From positions 1 to 64,000 of the forward strand of contig NZ_QSEK01000003.1 of the NCBI RefSeq assembly GCF_003464165.1: a DNA stretch of 64,000 nt, in the 5' to 3' direction. The notes below the pieces were generated by a model. The model was given only the letters and a program-made list of their open reading frames with translations. It searched no databases and was not told where the DNA came from. The position numbers and the translations under genes were made by a program. Source of the stretch: Eubacterium sp. AM49-13BH. Its GTDB lineage: Bacteria; Bacillota; Clostridia; Lachnospirales; Lachnospiraceae. Of the stretch, positions 15,188 through 24,901 are shown one piece after another (the stretch's first letter is position 1; the number at the start of each line of letters is the position of its first letter).

Positions 15188-18070
15188 TTAGATATCTTTT
15201 CTTCTTCTCATGTATACTGCTGCCATTCCAAGTAAGCCACTAAGTCCTGCTGCCATTAATGCTGCATACATTCCTGTATGACTCATATCGCCTGTCTTGA
15301 CTGTTGTGTCTGCTCCTGTTGATGTTCCTGTTGAATCATCTGGTGTCTCGGCAGGATTCTCGTTTTCTGATGGATTTCCTTCAACATATTCTGGGTTCTG
15401 GTTATTCTCACCTTCCCATGTAACATTTAAGTTATGAAGCATTGTTGTATTCTGCCATCCGCCTGAGCCAAGTGTTCCTGCATGCTGGATTGCAACTCCG
15501 CCAAAGCTGTTAGCTTCAATATCTGCTGTAAGGTCAACCACATGTGGATATCCCTTAGCTGCCTGGTCTGCAAGCTGTTCTGTTGGTGTCTCAACATGTG
15601 CTGTGAGCTTATTGCCTTCAACCTTTAAGCTGATTGTACAGCCTGTTGCATAGCAGCTTGCGATAACTTCATCAGAAATCTCTGTTACTGTTCCGTTGTC
15701 GTATTTTACAAGTACAAATGTTACGGCATTAGATGATGCCTTTGTTCTTACTATTCTTAATCCGTATCCTGTAAGTGTAGATGTATCGAACTTAAGAAGT
15801 ACATCCATATACTGTCCTGCACTACCAAATCCCTGACCTGCTGTCTTGGCTGGGTCAACTACAAGCTTAAGTGACATATCACCATATGTTCCTTCTACTG
15901 GTGTATACATAAGTCTTGCGCCCTGTGTACCTTCATATAATCCAGCGCCTACGCAGCCGTTACCTGTTGTTCCATATTTCCAAGGTTCTTCTGTATCAGC
16001 TCCCTGCCAGCTTCCAAAACTTTCTGTATCTGCCGGACGGTTATAATCTACAGTCCAGAAGCCAGCTTTGATTTCTGACTGCTTTACATTAGGGAAGTTA
16101 GAGAAATCTGTAGCAAAGTTCTTGCTTCTTACATCTTTCACTCCGATTGCCTTGTCATATACTGTATTTACCGGTGTTCCATAATCACTTCTGATGTTCT
16201 TAGATTCTACCTTAGCCATGATGTAATATCCTACATCACCTGCTGTTAACTTATATGTATACTCTGGTGAATCATTTCTTGTTACTGCTACAAGTATAGG
16301 ATTGCTGCCCTCTGCATCTGTACATCTGTACCATGAGATTGCCGACATGTCTTCTCTGCTTCCTAAATCAAGTGAGTAATCTACTTTAAGACTGCCCTGT
16401 CCGTCATTAGTAATAACTGGTGCCTTTGTAAATGCTGGTGCTTCAATCTTGCTTGGCTTTACAGTAATTCCAACTGCTGCTTCAAGACCTGACTCTGTAG
16501 ATGCATTTATAATGACCTTCTTAGCTGCATCATCATTATTAGTACCTTCTACTTTGCATGTTCCGTCACCATTATCTGTTAACTTCACATATGCCTTATC
16601 TTCGTCTGATACGCTGTATGTTATCTTCTGTGTTGTATCATTAGTTCCATAAAAATAGTTAACTGTTCCTCCTATTGAAGCTGTTTCCTTTCCAGATTCA
16701 ATCTCTGTGACATCTGATGTTATTGAAAGCTGTGTTGCAACTGTGTCCTGTCCGGCTGCTTTAATTACATCCTTAACTCCTAATGGATCCCAGTCGTCAC
16801 TGCCCTTTAAAAGATTGTATGTGTTGTAATATGTCTTACCACCTGACACAACCTTGTAGGCATCAAGTACCGACTTACCTGTCATATCAACGGTTTCTTT
16901 AGCACCCTCGCCACCGATTGTGATGCTCTGTCCATTATGAATTATGTTGCTCTGATAACACTTTAATGAAGTTGATGGTGTTTTAGTCCATCCAATTGAT
17001 ATAGGTACACTTAAATTACTTTTATATACACAGTCTACTGCGGTAATTGTACCGCCTTCTTTAGTAAAGAACTGTGTAGGTTCAGCTTCAACATTTAATA
17101 TCTTACAATTAAATGTACAACCTAAAAATGTTGAACCTGTACCATATGATGAATATAATGGTCTGTTTCCGTAGAAATCAAAATCGCATCCTACATATAC
17201 AGCATTTGCATTAAGGGCATCATCTGTACTTTCAAAATGACAGTTGTTATAAAGACTTCTTGATGCTCCATTTATTGGGTCAAGATTAAGTCTGCTTATG
17301 AAGTTACAGTTATCTGCAAACATCTTGTCTCCAGAAACATCAGCAAGCTGTGCCTGTGTTATTGTCTCTGTTCTCTTTGCCTGATTAAGCTCACTCATAA
17401 GCGGATAATCAAGGTCAACGCTGCAATAGTTACCTATTGTTATGTTCTTAACTGTAAGCGCGCCACTGCAGTTGAATCTGAACATTGTGTAGTTACCATT
17501 AGAGGCATGTGACTGTCCTCTGTTTCCAGCTAATACAACATTATCAGGATTTCCTGTAAGACCTTTGATAGTAAGATAATCTGAATTAACAACCATTCCA
17601 TAAGGTACTGAATATCCTTCTGTCTTCTGTACTGTATCTGTTGCTGCCGGATCATCTATCCAGTATACATATGGTGCAACATATACTGTCATTGGATTAT
17701 CTGCTGTTCCATTCTTTAATGCGTCTGCTGACAATGCCTTAGTAATGTCGTTATATACATATGGGTACTGGGCAGCAAGCTCGTCTGATAACGAACCATC
17801 AAGATATATGGCTGTCTCTGACAACTGGATTGTCTCACCCTGATACTTAATGTAAGTTCCACCGAATTCAACCGGATCAGAACTGTCGATTGGTGTGTAA
17901 CCTTCTAATGTTTTGTTAATGTCTTTTACTGCTGAATATCTCATAGCTGTTACTCCTGTTTCCTGTGCAAATGCATAATATCCCTGTAATGGAACTAAGT
18001 TACCTGCAACAAGAACACCAGTCATGACACTGACAGCAACAGAAGCAATAATTTTGTTTCTTCGTATCAT
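15188..18070 (-). CDS. Wall-anchored right-handed beta-helix protein, putative pectin enzyme
   Basis: A 960-residue secreted protein: signal peptide (1-36), a right-handed parallel beta-helix (about 75-400) with repeated N-x-F/I and GC-F strands, a Big_2-like immunoglobulin domain (about 445-535), a second Ig-like domain (about 540-635), a LamG-like jelly-roll (about 650-870), an Asn/Thr-rich wall linker, KTGD at 925-928, a membrane helix and RRRK. The beta-helix resembles pectin methylesterases (CE8) and polysaccharide lyases, but a CE8 active-site GxxDFIFG signature was not seen, so catalysis is unproven. It is divergent from an AraC regulator, which probably controls it. Confidence 0.75.
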   Translation of the reverse strand: MIRRNKIIASVAVSVMTGVLVAGNLVPLQGYYAFAQETGVTAMRYSAVKDINKTLEGYTPIDSSDPVEFGGTYIKYQGETIQLSETAIYLDGSLSDELAAQYPYVYNDITKALSADALKNGTADNPMTVYVAPYVYWIDDPAATDTVQKTEGYSVPYGMVVNSDYLTIKGLTGNPDNVVLAGNRGQSHASNGNYTMFRFNCSGALTVKNITIGNYCSVDLDYPLMSELNQAKRTETITQAQLADVSGDKMFADNCNFISRLNLDPINGASRSLYNNCHFESTDDALNANAVYVGCDFDFYGNRPLYSSYGTGSTFLGCTFNCKILNVEAEPTQFFTKEGGTITAVDCVYKSNLSVPISIGWTKTPSTSLKCYQSNIIHNGQSITIGGEGAKETVDMTGKSVLDAYKVVSGGKTYYNTYNLLKGSDDWDPLGVKDVIKAAGQDTVATQLSITSDVTEIESGKETASIGGTVNYFYGTNDTTQKITYSVSDEDKAYVKLTDNGDGTCKVEGTNNDDAAKKVIINASTESGLEAAVGITVKPSKIEAPAFTKAPVITNDGQGSLKVDYSLDLGSREDMSAISWYRCTDAEGSNPILVAVTRNDSPEYTYKLTAGDVGYYIMAKVESKNIRSDYGTPVNTVYDKAIGVKDVRSKNFATDFSNFPNVKQSEIKAGFWTVDYNRPADTESFGSWQGADTEEPWKYGTTGNGCVGAGLYEGTQGARLMYTPVEGTYGDMSLKLVVDPAKTAGQGFGSAGQYMDVLLKFDTSTLTGYGLRIVRTKASSNAVTFVLVKYDNGTVTEISDEVIASCYATGCTISLKVEGNKLTAHVETPTEQLADQAAKGYPHVVDLTADIEANSFGGVAIQHAGTLGSGGWQNTTMLHNLNVTWEGENNQNPEYVEGNPSENENPAETPDDSTGTSTGADTTVKTGDMSHTGMYAALMAAGLSGLLGMAAVYMRRRKDI

Positions 18071-18279
18071 ATTATTCCTCCTTATATTAAATTGTTTCTG
18101 CTTCTTAAGATGCTTCCATTATATTCACATTGTATTTTTATAGATACAAAAAAACAGCACGAAATCTTTCAAAATCAAAAAAATATGTAAAAAATCAGTA
18201 ACATTTTCTCTATAAACGACCTATAATCAACATGTGATTTTGCTTCGTAAGATATTATTTATATACCTAGGAGACGGCA

Positions 18280-19100
18280 ATGTACCATTTTATTGATGAC
18301 AATTTCAACACGGATATTGCTACTGTGCCACCATCTTATAAGATGAAACATTTTCATGAACATAACAGATGGGAGCTGATGTTTATATATTCTGGTTCCT
18401 GCACACTTTATGTAGGTGATGAAATATATATGTTAAATCCTGGCGGACTTGCTCTTATTTCACCAGATACAGCCATATGACTACTTACCTTGCAGGAAGT
18501 GACCATACAAGATATGTGCTATATTTTAATAATGATGATTTAAAGTGGATTGCTGATGATTCCTCTCTGGATATAGAAAGCATTTTCCATAAACATCCTG
18601 TTGTCCATATACCAGAAAGACGACTTGATTATATATCATCAATTATCCAGAAGATTTCTTATGAACACAATGGTGTAGATAGTCTGTCTTTATCTTTCAT
18701 ACATTCTTATTTTCATGAACTTATACTTTTTATTCTGCGTTGTCAGATGTACGAAGATAATGTTATTACGAAAATGGATACAGGTAATGAACTTATCCAG
18801 AAGGTTATTGAATATATTATCGAGAATTATCATAATGACGTAACTATGGCTGCTACTGCCGAACTCTTTAATATGAGTGAATCAAGCCTATCCAAGAAAT
18901 TTAAGGCTTTTACAGGCTTCAGGTTCAGAGAGTATCTTATTAATGTAAGAACGCACGCAGCAGCAGACCTTTTAGTCAACACCAGCCTCTCTATTACTGA
19001 GATTGCTGACAAATGTGGTTTCGCCGACAGTAATACTATGGGCGGCACATTTAAAAAAATCATGGGCGAAGCGCCCGGAAGCTACAGAAAGAACCATTAA
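18280..19100 (+). pseudogene. AraC-family regulator, one frameshift
   Basis: Two overlapping frames encode one AraC regulator of about 273 residues. The first (18280-18480) is the cupin-type sensor domain with HFHEHNRWELMFI; the second (18477-19100) continues with the dimerisation part and two helix-turn-helix motifs, ending NTMGGTFKKIMGEAPGSYR. Restoring one C at 18473-18474 joins them as SPDTAHMTTYLAG. It is divergent from the beta-helix surface gene and 30 bases upstream of an FG-GAP glycan protein, so it probably senses a pectin-derived sugar and controls both. The break is of the same one-base deletion type seen in essential genes nearby. Confidence 0.8.
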
Positions 19101-19130
19101 TTATTTTTTTATTTTAGAACGGAGGTTATT

Positions 19131-21149
19131 ATGGCAGATTTTATTTTACTTAATGAAGATTTCTCTGATTTTCCTATTGGTGAATTTCCTTATGATAAGA
19201 ATCATTCGGCAATGGGTGAGTATCATTTTATCCATTATCCCGGATATTATGGTAAATGGTATGACCCGGTATGCAACCATGTTTATAACGGTCAGGGGGC
19301 TTCATGGATTATTTCTGAATATAATGGAAAACATTTCATGGAGCAGATGCGTATCCGCAATGACAAGCCACACCGCACATTTCCTATGCTCACAAGCGGT
19401 GACAGATTCTGGCGTGATTATACTATAACTGCAAGTGTGCGTATGTTTACTACCAAATGGGGCAATGCCGGCATTGGTTTTTGTTGTCAGAACTCTGCTA
19501 ATCTTCTTGTCCTTGTTTTTGAAGAGCATGAACTGAGAGTTGAATACCGTCACAAGGAAGATGTTACTGTACTTGATGCTGTACCTTTTGATTATAACTG
19601 TGATGATACTTATATACTTAAAGCAGAGATTAAAGGCAGCCATGTTATATGCAGCGTTGATGATAAGGTTTATTTTGACCTTGACACTGAATATGCCAGA
19701 CAGGGTGGCAAGGTTGCCATTACTGCAACTATCCCTGCACAGTTTGGTTTTGTAAATGTTACTACTTCTGAAAGTACTGCTGCTTCTATTGATGCTGCAC
19801 GAAATGCTTATAAAGCTGAATGTGAAGATGCACAGGCACATTATCCTAAGATGAAGCTTCTTAAGAAAATTGACCTTAAAGGCTGCGGCACCGGAAGACA
19901 GCTTCGTTTTGGTCATCTGCTTGGCAACGGCGAATATCAGATGGTTATGGCTCAGTGCCAGAAAAGAGTAAGCCGTGATGCTTATGGAACAATCAGCTGT
20001 CTCACCGCATTTGACCTTGATGGCAATATATTATGGCAGCATGGTGAACCTACTGACAATCACGACATTGGAACTATATCGGCAGATATGCCCATGCAGA
20101 TATATGATATTGATGGTGATGGCTTTGATGAGGTTATAACAGCCAAAAATTTTGAAGTGCTGATTCTTGATGGCAGAACAGGTGAAGTGAAGAAACGTGC
20201 CAAAACACCTTTCTCTACACCAGAAGAGGACGGAACTATTATCGGTGTTCCTGATAAAATCTACGCATTTGACAGAGTTAACCCTGATGGTATGCGTATA
20301 TGTAATTTCCGTGGTCTTGAAAAGCCACGCGATATTATCATTAAAGATCGTTATTGCAGGGTATATGCACTTAACGATGACCTTGAGGTTATGTGGCATT
20401 TCCAGAGTGATAAGAATACCGGACATTTTCCTTTTGCAATTGATATTAACGGGGATGGACATGATGAACTTTTAGTTGGTTATAACATGCTTGATTGCCA
20501 CGGTAATAAAATGTGGTCTATGCCTGTTAATGAAGACCATATTGATGAGATTGTTCCCGGCAGATTCGAATCAGGACCACACAAAGGCACTAAATTCTTT
20601 GCCTGTGTTGCAGGAAAGGAAGGCTTCCTGATATCTGATTTTAACGGAAAGCTTCTTAAGAAGGATGGCATAGGTCATGCCCAGCGTGTCAGTCTTGCTA
20701 ATTATCTTCCTAACCGCCCGGGCTATGAAATGGTTGTTGTTAATTTCTGGGGACACCAGGGAATTATATATTTCTATGACAGTGAGGGTAATCAGCTATG
20801 GGAAATGGAGAATGAGCTTAATGGCAATCTCTTAACTCCTGTAAACTGGACTGGTGACGGTCAGGACTTCATCCTTCTTAATGCTGATGTAGAGCGCGGA
20901 GGAATGATTGATGGCAATGGCGTTCAGGTTGTTAAATTCCCTGACGATGGTCATCCTACCATGTGTGCTGAAGCTGTAAACCTCTACGGCGATGCCCGTG
21001 ATGAAATTGTCACATGGGATTATGATTCTATGTACATATATACACAGGATGATGCACCTAAGGACGATGTATATGCACCTTTCAAGTATCCTGATTATAA
21101 TGCTTCTAATTACCGCGGAGAGTATTCTTACCGTGAGAAGTGGTGGTAA
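19131..21149 (+). CDS. FG-GAP beta-propeller protein, putative rhamnogalacturonan lyase
   Basis: A 672-residue protein without a signal peptide, so probably cytosolic. Residues 1-220 are a LamG/3-keto-disaccharide-hydrolase-like jelly-roll; residues 240-672 are a beta-propeller with calcium-binding FG-GAP loops DIDGDGFDE near 325 and DINGDGHDE near 440, plus weaker ones later. Family 11 rhamnogalacturonan lyases have such a propeller, and the intracellular Bacillus YesX is one example known to me. The identification is by fold resemblance only; no catalytic residues could be assigned. It is 30 bases downstream of the AraC regulator and followed by a terminator. Confidence 0.6.
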   Translation: MADFILLNEDFSDFPIGEFPYDKNHSAMGEYHFIHYPGYYGKWYDPVCNHVYNGQGASWIISEYNGKHFMEQMRIRNDKPHRTFPMLTSGDRFWRDYTITASVRMFTTKWGNAGIGFCCQNSANLLVLVFEEHELRVEYRHKEDVTVLDAVPFDYNCDDTYILKAEIKGSHVICSVDDKVYFDLDTEYARQGGKVAITATIPAQFGFVNVTTSESTAASIDAARNAYKAECEDAQAHYPKMKLLKKIDLKGCGTGRQLRFGHLLGNGEYQMVMAQCQKRVSRDAYGTISCLTAFDLDGNILWQHGEPTDNHDIGTISADMPMQIYDIDGDGFDEVITAKNFEVLILDGRTGEVKKRAKTPFSTPEEDGTIIGVPDKIYAFDRVNPDGMRICNFRGLEKPRDIIIKDRYCRVYALNDDLEVMWHFQSDKNTGHFPFAIDINGDGHDELLVGYNMLDCHGNKMWSMPVNEDHIDEIVPGRFESGPHKGTKFFACVAGKEGFLISDFNGKLLKKDGIGHAQRVSLANYLPNRPGYEMVVVNFWGHQGIIYFYDSEGNQLWEMENELNGNLLTPVNWTGDGQDFILLNADVERGGMIDGNGVQVVKFPDDGHPTMCAEAVNLYGDARDEIVTWDYDSMYIYTQDDAPKDDVYAPFKYPDYNASNYRGEYSYREKWW

Positions 21150-21168
21150 AATTAAGACTATAAATGAC

Positions 21169-21209
21169 CAGCAGGGTTGCAGAGTATATAACACTCTGCA
21201 ACCCTGCTG
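21169..21209. terminator. Long perfect hairpin terminator
   Basis: CAGCAGGGTTGCAGAGT (21169-21185) pairs perfectly over 17 bases with ACTCTGCAACCCTGCTG (21193-21209). It is placed between the convergent FG-GAP and HAD genes. T-tails are weak on both sides, but the stem is very strong. Confidence 0.7.
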
Positions 21210-21222
21210 TATAATTAGTCCA

Positions 21223-21999
21223 TCAGCATTTAATGAGTTTTTTCTCCAAACAGTAATGATACACTCCGTCTTCTTCAACGGATTTACATATGACATCCGC
21301 TCTTGCTTTGACTTCATCAATGGCATTTCCCATTGCCACACCTGTACCAACAGCTTCTAACATTTCAATATCATTTCTACCGTCACCAAAAGCAATCGCC
21401 TCATCTTTCGATAATCCATAATAACTAAGCACTGCATTTACCGCATTTCCCTTACCACAATTCAATGGAATTATATCTGCTGCTTTATCCCACCATGCAG
21501 TTATCTGAGTATTTTCAGTTCCTTGCAGTATCTGGGCATATTCTTCTTTTCTGCACGCACACATAATCTGATAAATATCTTCTTTACATAACTCATCAAA
21601 ATTATCTGCAATTGTCAATGTTTCATTTCCAAATTTAAAGTACTCTTCCAGATGCTCATCTGTGCCATTAGTAACAATAAAATGCTCATTGCTGATTGCA
21701 GCTGCTCTGTTCATTTTATTAAGATTTTGAATTATTTGATGTTTATCATTATTATTCAGGGGATTTCTGAAAATAATCTTTTCTCCAGCCATTACATATG
21801 AACCATTAAATGTAAGCAGCACATCAAATGTAATATCTTTGAATTTAGGGATTGAAAGATAGCCTCTGCCAGTTGCCATACAAAGCAAAATTCCATTCTG
21901 GTGAAGAGAATTTAACGCCTTAACTGTTTTATCTGTCGGTTCTTTACATCCCATTTTCAACAATGTTCCATCTATATCGAAAAATGCTATTTTAATCAT
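21223..21999 (-). CDS. Cof-type HAD-IIB phosphatase
   Basis: A 258-residue soluble phosphatase of the haloacid dehalogenase superfamily. Motif I is FFDIDGTLL (6-14) with the nucleophilic aspartate, motif II is CMATGRGY near 40, motif III lysine is in the region near 182, and motif IV is AFGDGRNDIEML near 205. The large cap (about 85-180) is type IIB. Cof-type enzymes dephosphorylate small sugar phosphates or cofactor intermediates; the substrate cannot be told from sequence. It is a single gene converging on the pectin locus. Confidence 0.9.
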   Translation of the reverse strand: MIKIAFFDIDGTLLKMGCKEPTDKTVKALNSLHQNGILLCMATGRGYLSIPKFKDITFDVLLTFNGSYVMAGEKIIFRNPLNNNDKHQIIQNLNKMNRAAAISNEHFIVTNGTDEHLEEYFKFGNETLTIADNFDELCKEDIYQIMCACRKEEYAQILQGTENTQITAWWDKAADIIPLNCGKGNAVNAVLSYYGLSKDEAIAFGDGRNDIEMLEAVGTGVAMGNAIDEVKARADVICKSVEEDGVYHYCLEKKLIKC

Positions 22000-22122
22000 A
22001 TATGGCTCTCCTATACTGTATAATATAATACATTATTAAAACATTCTCTTATCAAATCTCATATTTCTCGCTTTACCTTTTGAAAAATCATTATATCATA
22101 ATAATACCATAGTTCACAAACT

Positions 22123-22156
22123 AAAAAAACACCCCAGAACCGAAATTCTGGGGTGT
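22123..22156 (-). terminator. Terminator after rpsI
   Basis: On the minus strand ACACCCCAGAA and TTCTGGGGTGT form a perfect 11-bp stem followed by TTTTTT. This is the end of the ribosomal superoperon's last segment (rplM-rpsI). Confidence 0.95.
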
Positions 22157-22201
22157 AACATACTTTTCTGAAGCGCAATAAGACGCTTTGGATTGTAAAA
22201 A

Positions 22202-22606
22202 TTATCTCTTTGAGAACTGTGGAGCACGACGAGCTGCCTTGAGACCGTACTTCTTTCTCTCCTTCATTCTTGGATCTCTTGTTAAGAAACCAGCCTTCTT
22301 AAGTGATGGACGGTACTCGTCTGAATCAACCTGAAGAAGTGCTCTTGAGATACCATGTCTGATAGCACCAGCCTGACCTGTGTATCCGCCACCGTGTACG
22401 TTAACGATTACATCGAACTTGTCAGCTGTCTCTGTGAGAGCTAATGGCTGCTTTACAACAACCTTAAGTGTCTCAAGACCAAAATACTCATCAAGTGATC
22501 TCTTATTTATTGTGATATTACCTGTACCTGGTACTAAATATACTCTAGCAATACTGCTTTTTCTTCTACCTGTTCCGTAGAACTTTCCGTTTGCTTTCTT
22601 AGCCAC
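22202..22606 (-). CDS. rpsI: 30S ribosomal protein S9
   Basis: A 134-residue protein of the small-subunit head whose C-terminal tail reaches the P-site tRNA. The family signatures [10 protein letters not shown] near 13 and [14 protein letters not shown] near 78 and the basic tail ending QFSKR are visible. It follows rplM by 30 bases, the usual pairing, and ends at a strong terminator. Confidence 0.98.
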   Translation of the reverse strand: MAKKANGKFYGTGRRKSSIARVYLVPGTGNITINKRSLDEYFGLETLKVVVKQPLALTETADKFDVIVNVHGGGYTGQAGAIRHGISRALLQVDSDEYRPSLKKAGFLTRDPRMKERKKYGLKAARRAPQFSKR

Positions 22607-22636
22607 TGTTAATTCCTCCTTATATGTGTCCTTATA

Positions 22637-23065
22637 TTAAAACTTTAATACTTCTGGCTTCTGAGCTGCCTGCTCATGATCTGGACCAGCATAAACATGA
22701 AGCTTTGTGAACATCTGACGTCCTAAAGGTCCCTTTGGAAGCATTCCCTTAACAGCAAGCTCGATAACCTTCTCAGGCTTCTTTTCCATCATTTCCTTAA
22801 GTGTTGTTTCCTTTAAACCACCAACATAGTCTGAGTGGCTGTAGTAAACTTTCTGGTCAAGCTTCTTTCCTGTGAACTTAACCTTATCAGCGTTAATTAC
22901 GATAACATTGTCACCACAGTCAAGGAATGGTGTGTAAGTTGGCTTATTCTTTCCTCTTAACACAGCAGCAACCTGTGATGCTAAACGACCTAATGTATAA
23001 TCTGCAGCATCTACTACATACCATTTTCTTTCGATTGTAGATGCACTAGCCATATAAGTTTTCAT
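22637..23065 (-). CDS. rplM: 50S ribosomal protein L13
   Basis: A 142-residue early-assembly protein of the large subunit. Recognised by [16 protein letters not shown] near 14, the central block [18 protein letters not shown] and the C-terminal [11 protein letters not shown]. It is the first gene of the rplM-rpsI pair and has its own consensus promoter and a roughly 115-base leader, which probably binds L13 for autogenous control. Confidence 0.98.
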   Translation of the reverse strand: MKTYMASASTIERKWYVVDAADYTLGRLASQVAAVLRGKNKPTYTPFLDCGDNVIVINADKVKFTGKKLDQKVYYSHSDYVGGLKETTLKEMMEKKPEKVIELAVKGMLPKGPLGRQMFTKLHVYAGPDHEQAAQKPEVLKF

Positions 23066-23183
23066 TAGTTTTCCTCCTGAAATATTGCTATAATGCTTAA
23101 TTATTAATGTATATAAATGTCTCTCCGGGGCATTGGTGAAACACTTAAAACCTTAATTATGGGCGCACTTATCACGCCACATT
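23066..23183 (-). promoter_or_regulatory. Candidate L13 leader
   Basis: The transcript between the rplM promoter and its ribosome site contains GGCG/CGCC and AATG/CATT pairings around an unpaired purine-rich stretch. L13 leaders are known in Firmicutes as autoregulatory structures. I cannot fit the covariance model by eye. Confidence 0.45.
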
Positions 23184-23188
23184 TCTGA

Positions 23189-23217
23189 ATTATATAACAC
23201 ATAACCACGTGTGTCAA
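23189..23217 (-). promoter_or_regulatory. Consensus promoter of rplM-rpsI
   Basis: TTGACA (23217-23212), exactly 17 bases, then TATAAT (23194-23189) on the minus strand: a full sigma-A consensus. It lets rplM-rpsI be transcribed apart from truA. Confidence 0.9.
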
Positions 23218-23257
23218 TATACTTTTGCAAATGTTTTATCCAAAAAAGTTATCCACA

Positions 23258-24019
23258 TCAGACAACCCTTGCATCATCATTATCCACATATTCAATGCCA
23301 ACAAGTGTAAGTCCCTGTGGAGGAGCAGTCTGCCCTGCAACAGTCCTGTCCTTTGCCTCTAACATCTGCTTCACATATTCCGGCATGAACCTTCCTTTTC
23401 CCACCTGAATAAGTGTTCCTGTAATAATTCTTACCATGTTGTATAAGAATCCATTTCCTTTAATACGGATAATTATCTCACTGCCTTCCTGCAAAACCTC
23501 AAGTGAATATATAGTCCTGACAGTCGATTCTGCCTGAGTTCTCACACAGCAGAAGCTTTTGAAGTCATGTTCACCAACAATATATGCTGCAGCTTCTTTC
23601 ATTTTTTCAATATCAATACTGCCTGCAACATGCCATGTGAAATTGCGCTTCTGAGGCAACGGAACAGCAGTATTAAGTATGCGGTATTCATAAGTCTTTC
23701 TTGTGTTACAGTGCCTTGGGTGAAAATCTACAGACACTTCCCATGAATCCTGAATAACTATCGAATCCGGCAGGAATCTGTTTAGTGCAAATGTGAATCT
23801 GTCTCCAGGTATTGTCGATTCCGTATCAAATACAGCTACATTTCCATATGCATGCACACCTGCGTCTGTACGACTTGCTCCGGTCACATGCACATTTTCA
23901 CCGGTAAGCTCGTGAATTGCCTTGTCAAGACACATTTCTATAGTTGGTGCTTCCGGCTGAATCTGCCAGCCGGAATATTCTGTTCCATCATAAGCTACGA
24001 TAAGCTTTATTCTTCGCAT
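23258..24019 (-). CDS. truA: tRNA pseudouridine(38-40) synthase TruA
   Basis: A 253-residue enzyme that makes pseudouridine at positions 38-40 of tRNA anticodon arms. Visible are YDGTEYSGWQIQP near 9, the catalytic aspartate in GASRTDAGVHAYGN near 50, and the C-terminal GNGFLYNMVRIITGTL near 198. The gene continues the ecfA1-ecfA2-ecfT-truA order usual in Firmicutes and lies just upstream of the rplM promoter. Confidence 0.97.
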   Translation of the reverse strand: MRRIKLIVAYDGTEYSGWQIQPEAPTIEMCLDKAIHELTGENVHVTGASRTDAGVHAYGNVAVFDTESTIPGDRFTFALNRFLPDSIVIQDSWEVSVDFHPRHCNTRKTYEYRILNTAVPLPQKRNFTWHVAGSIDIEKMKEAAAYIVGEHDFKSFCCVRTQAESTVRTIYSLEVLQEGSEIIIRIKGNGFLYNMVRIITGTLIQVGKGRFMPEYVKQMLEAKDRTVAGQTAPPQGLTLVGIEYVDNDDARVV

Positions 24020-24082
24020 GGCGTTCCTCCTTATTCAGCCAGAATCAGCCTATTATAAATGTCATATCTGTATACACATTGA

Positions 24083-24891
24083 TTATATTAACTTAAGCGT
24101 AATCTTAACCACAATAATGCATGCAAGATACAATGCGATAATAAGATATGCATTAATATCTCTTCTGGAGTATTTCAGCGGCTTCATCTTGGTTCTTCCC
24201 TCGGAACCGTGATAACATCTCGCCTCCATAGCCATTGCAAGTTCATTTGCCCTTCTGAACGCTGATATGAATAAAGGCACAAGAATAGGTATCATGCTTT
24301 TGCCTTCTTAATAATATTACCTGACTCAAAGTCTGCACCTCGCGCCATCTGTGCCTTCATTATCTTATCTGTTTCCTCAATAAGAATCGGGATGAACCTC
24401 AATGCAATTGACATCATCATTGCAATTTCATGAACCGGAACTTTAATATATTTAAGAAAACCAAGTCCCTTCTCAAGCCCGTCTGTAAGGTTATTAGGCG
24501 TTGTTGTGAGCGTCATAAGGGATGAACCCATAATAAGAAAAATAAGCCTTATAACCATGAATACAGCCGTATTAAGACCTTCATGTGTTATCGTCAGCTT
24601 CCATATCTTAATAAGAGGCGTTCCTGGCGTCAGAAACAGATTAAATGCCGCACTGATTACAATTAATATTACAATTGCCTTAAGACCTTTAAGAATGAAT
24701 TTAAGAGGTATCTTTGACAGTGCAATTACTATCGCCAAAAATGCTGCTACAACCAGATACAGCCATATATTACTTCCCAGAAACAGGGATATTACGAATA
24801 TTAAGGTACCCATAAGCTTAACTCTCGGGTCCAGTCTGTGTATTACCGAATCTGCCTGATAATACTGTCCTATTGTTATATCTCGAATCAT
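24083..24891 (-). pseudogene. ecfT: ECF transporter transmembrane subunit EcfT, one frameshift
   Basis: EcfT is the shared membrane scaffold of energy-coupling-factor vitamin transporters. Two frames together give about 269 residues, the normal family length. The first (24891-24292) holds membrane helices and the first coupling motif QMARGADFE; the second (24295-24083) holds the second coupling motif [10 protein letters not shown] and the last helix. Restoring one A in the run at 24298-24301 gives [14 protein letters not shown]. The start at MIRDITIGQ avoids a long overlap with ecfA2. The lesion is probably a sequence error, since this module is normally single-copy and important. Confidence 0.88.
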
Positions 24892-24901
24892 ATTTCTTCC
24901 T

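Noticed and set aside
21169..21209. Inverted repeat as an insertion-sequence end
   Set aside because: There is no transposase, no second copy and no target duplication; the position between convergent genes fits a terminator.
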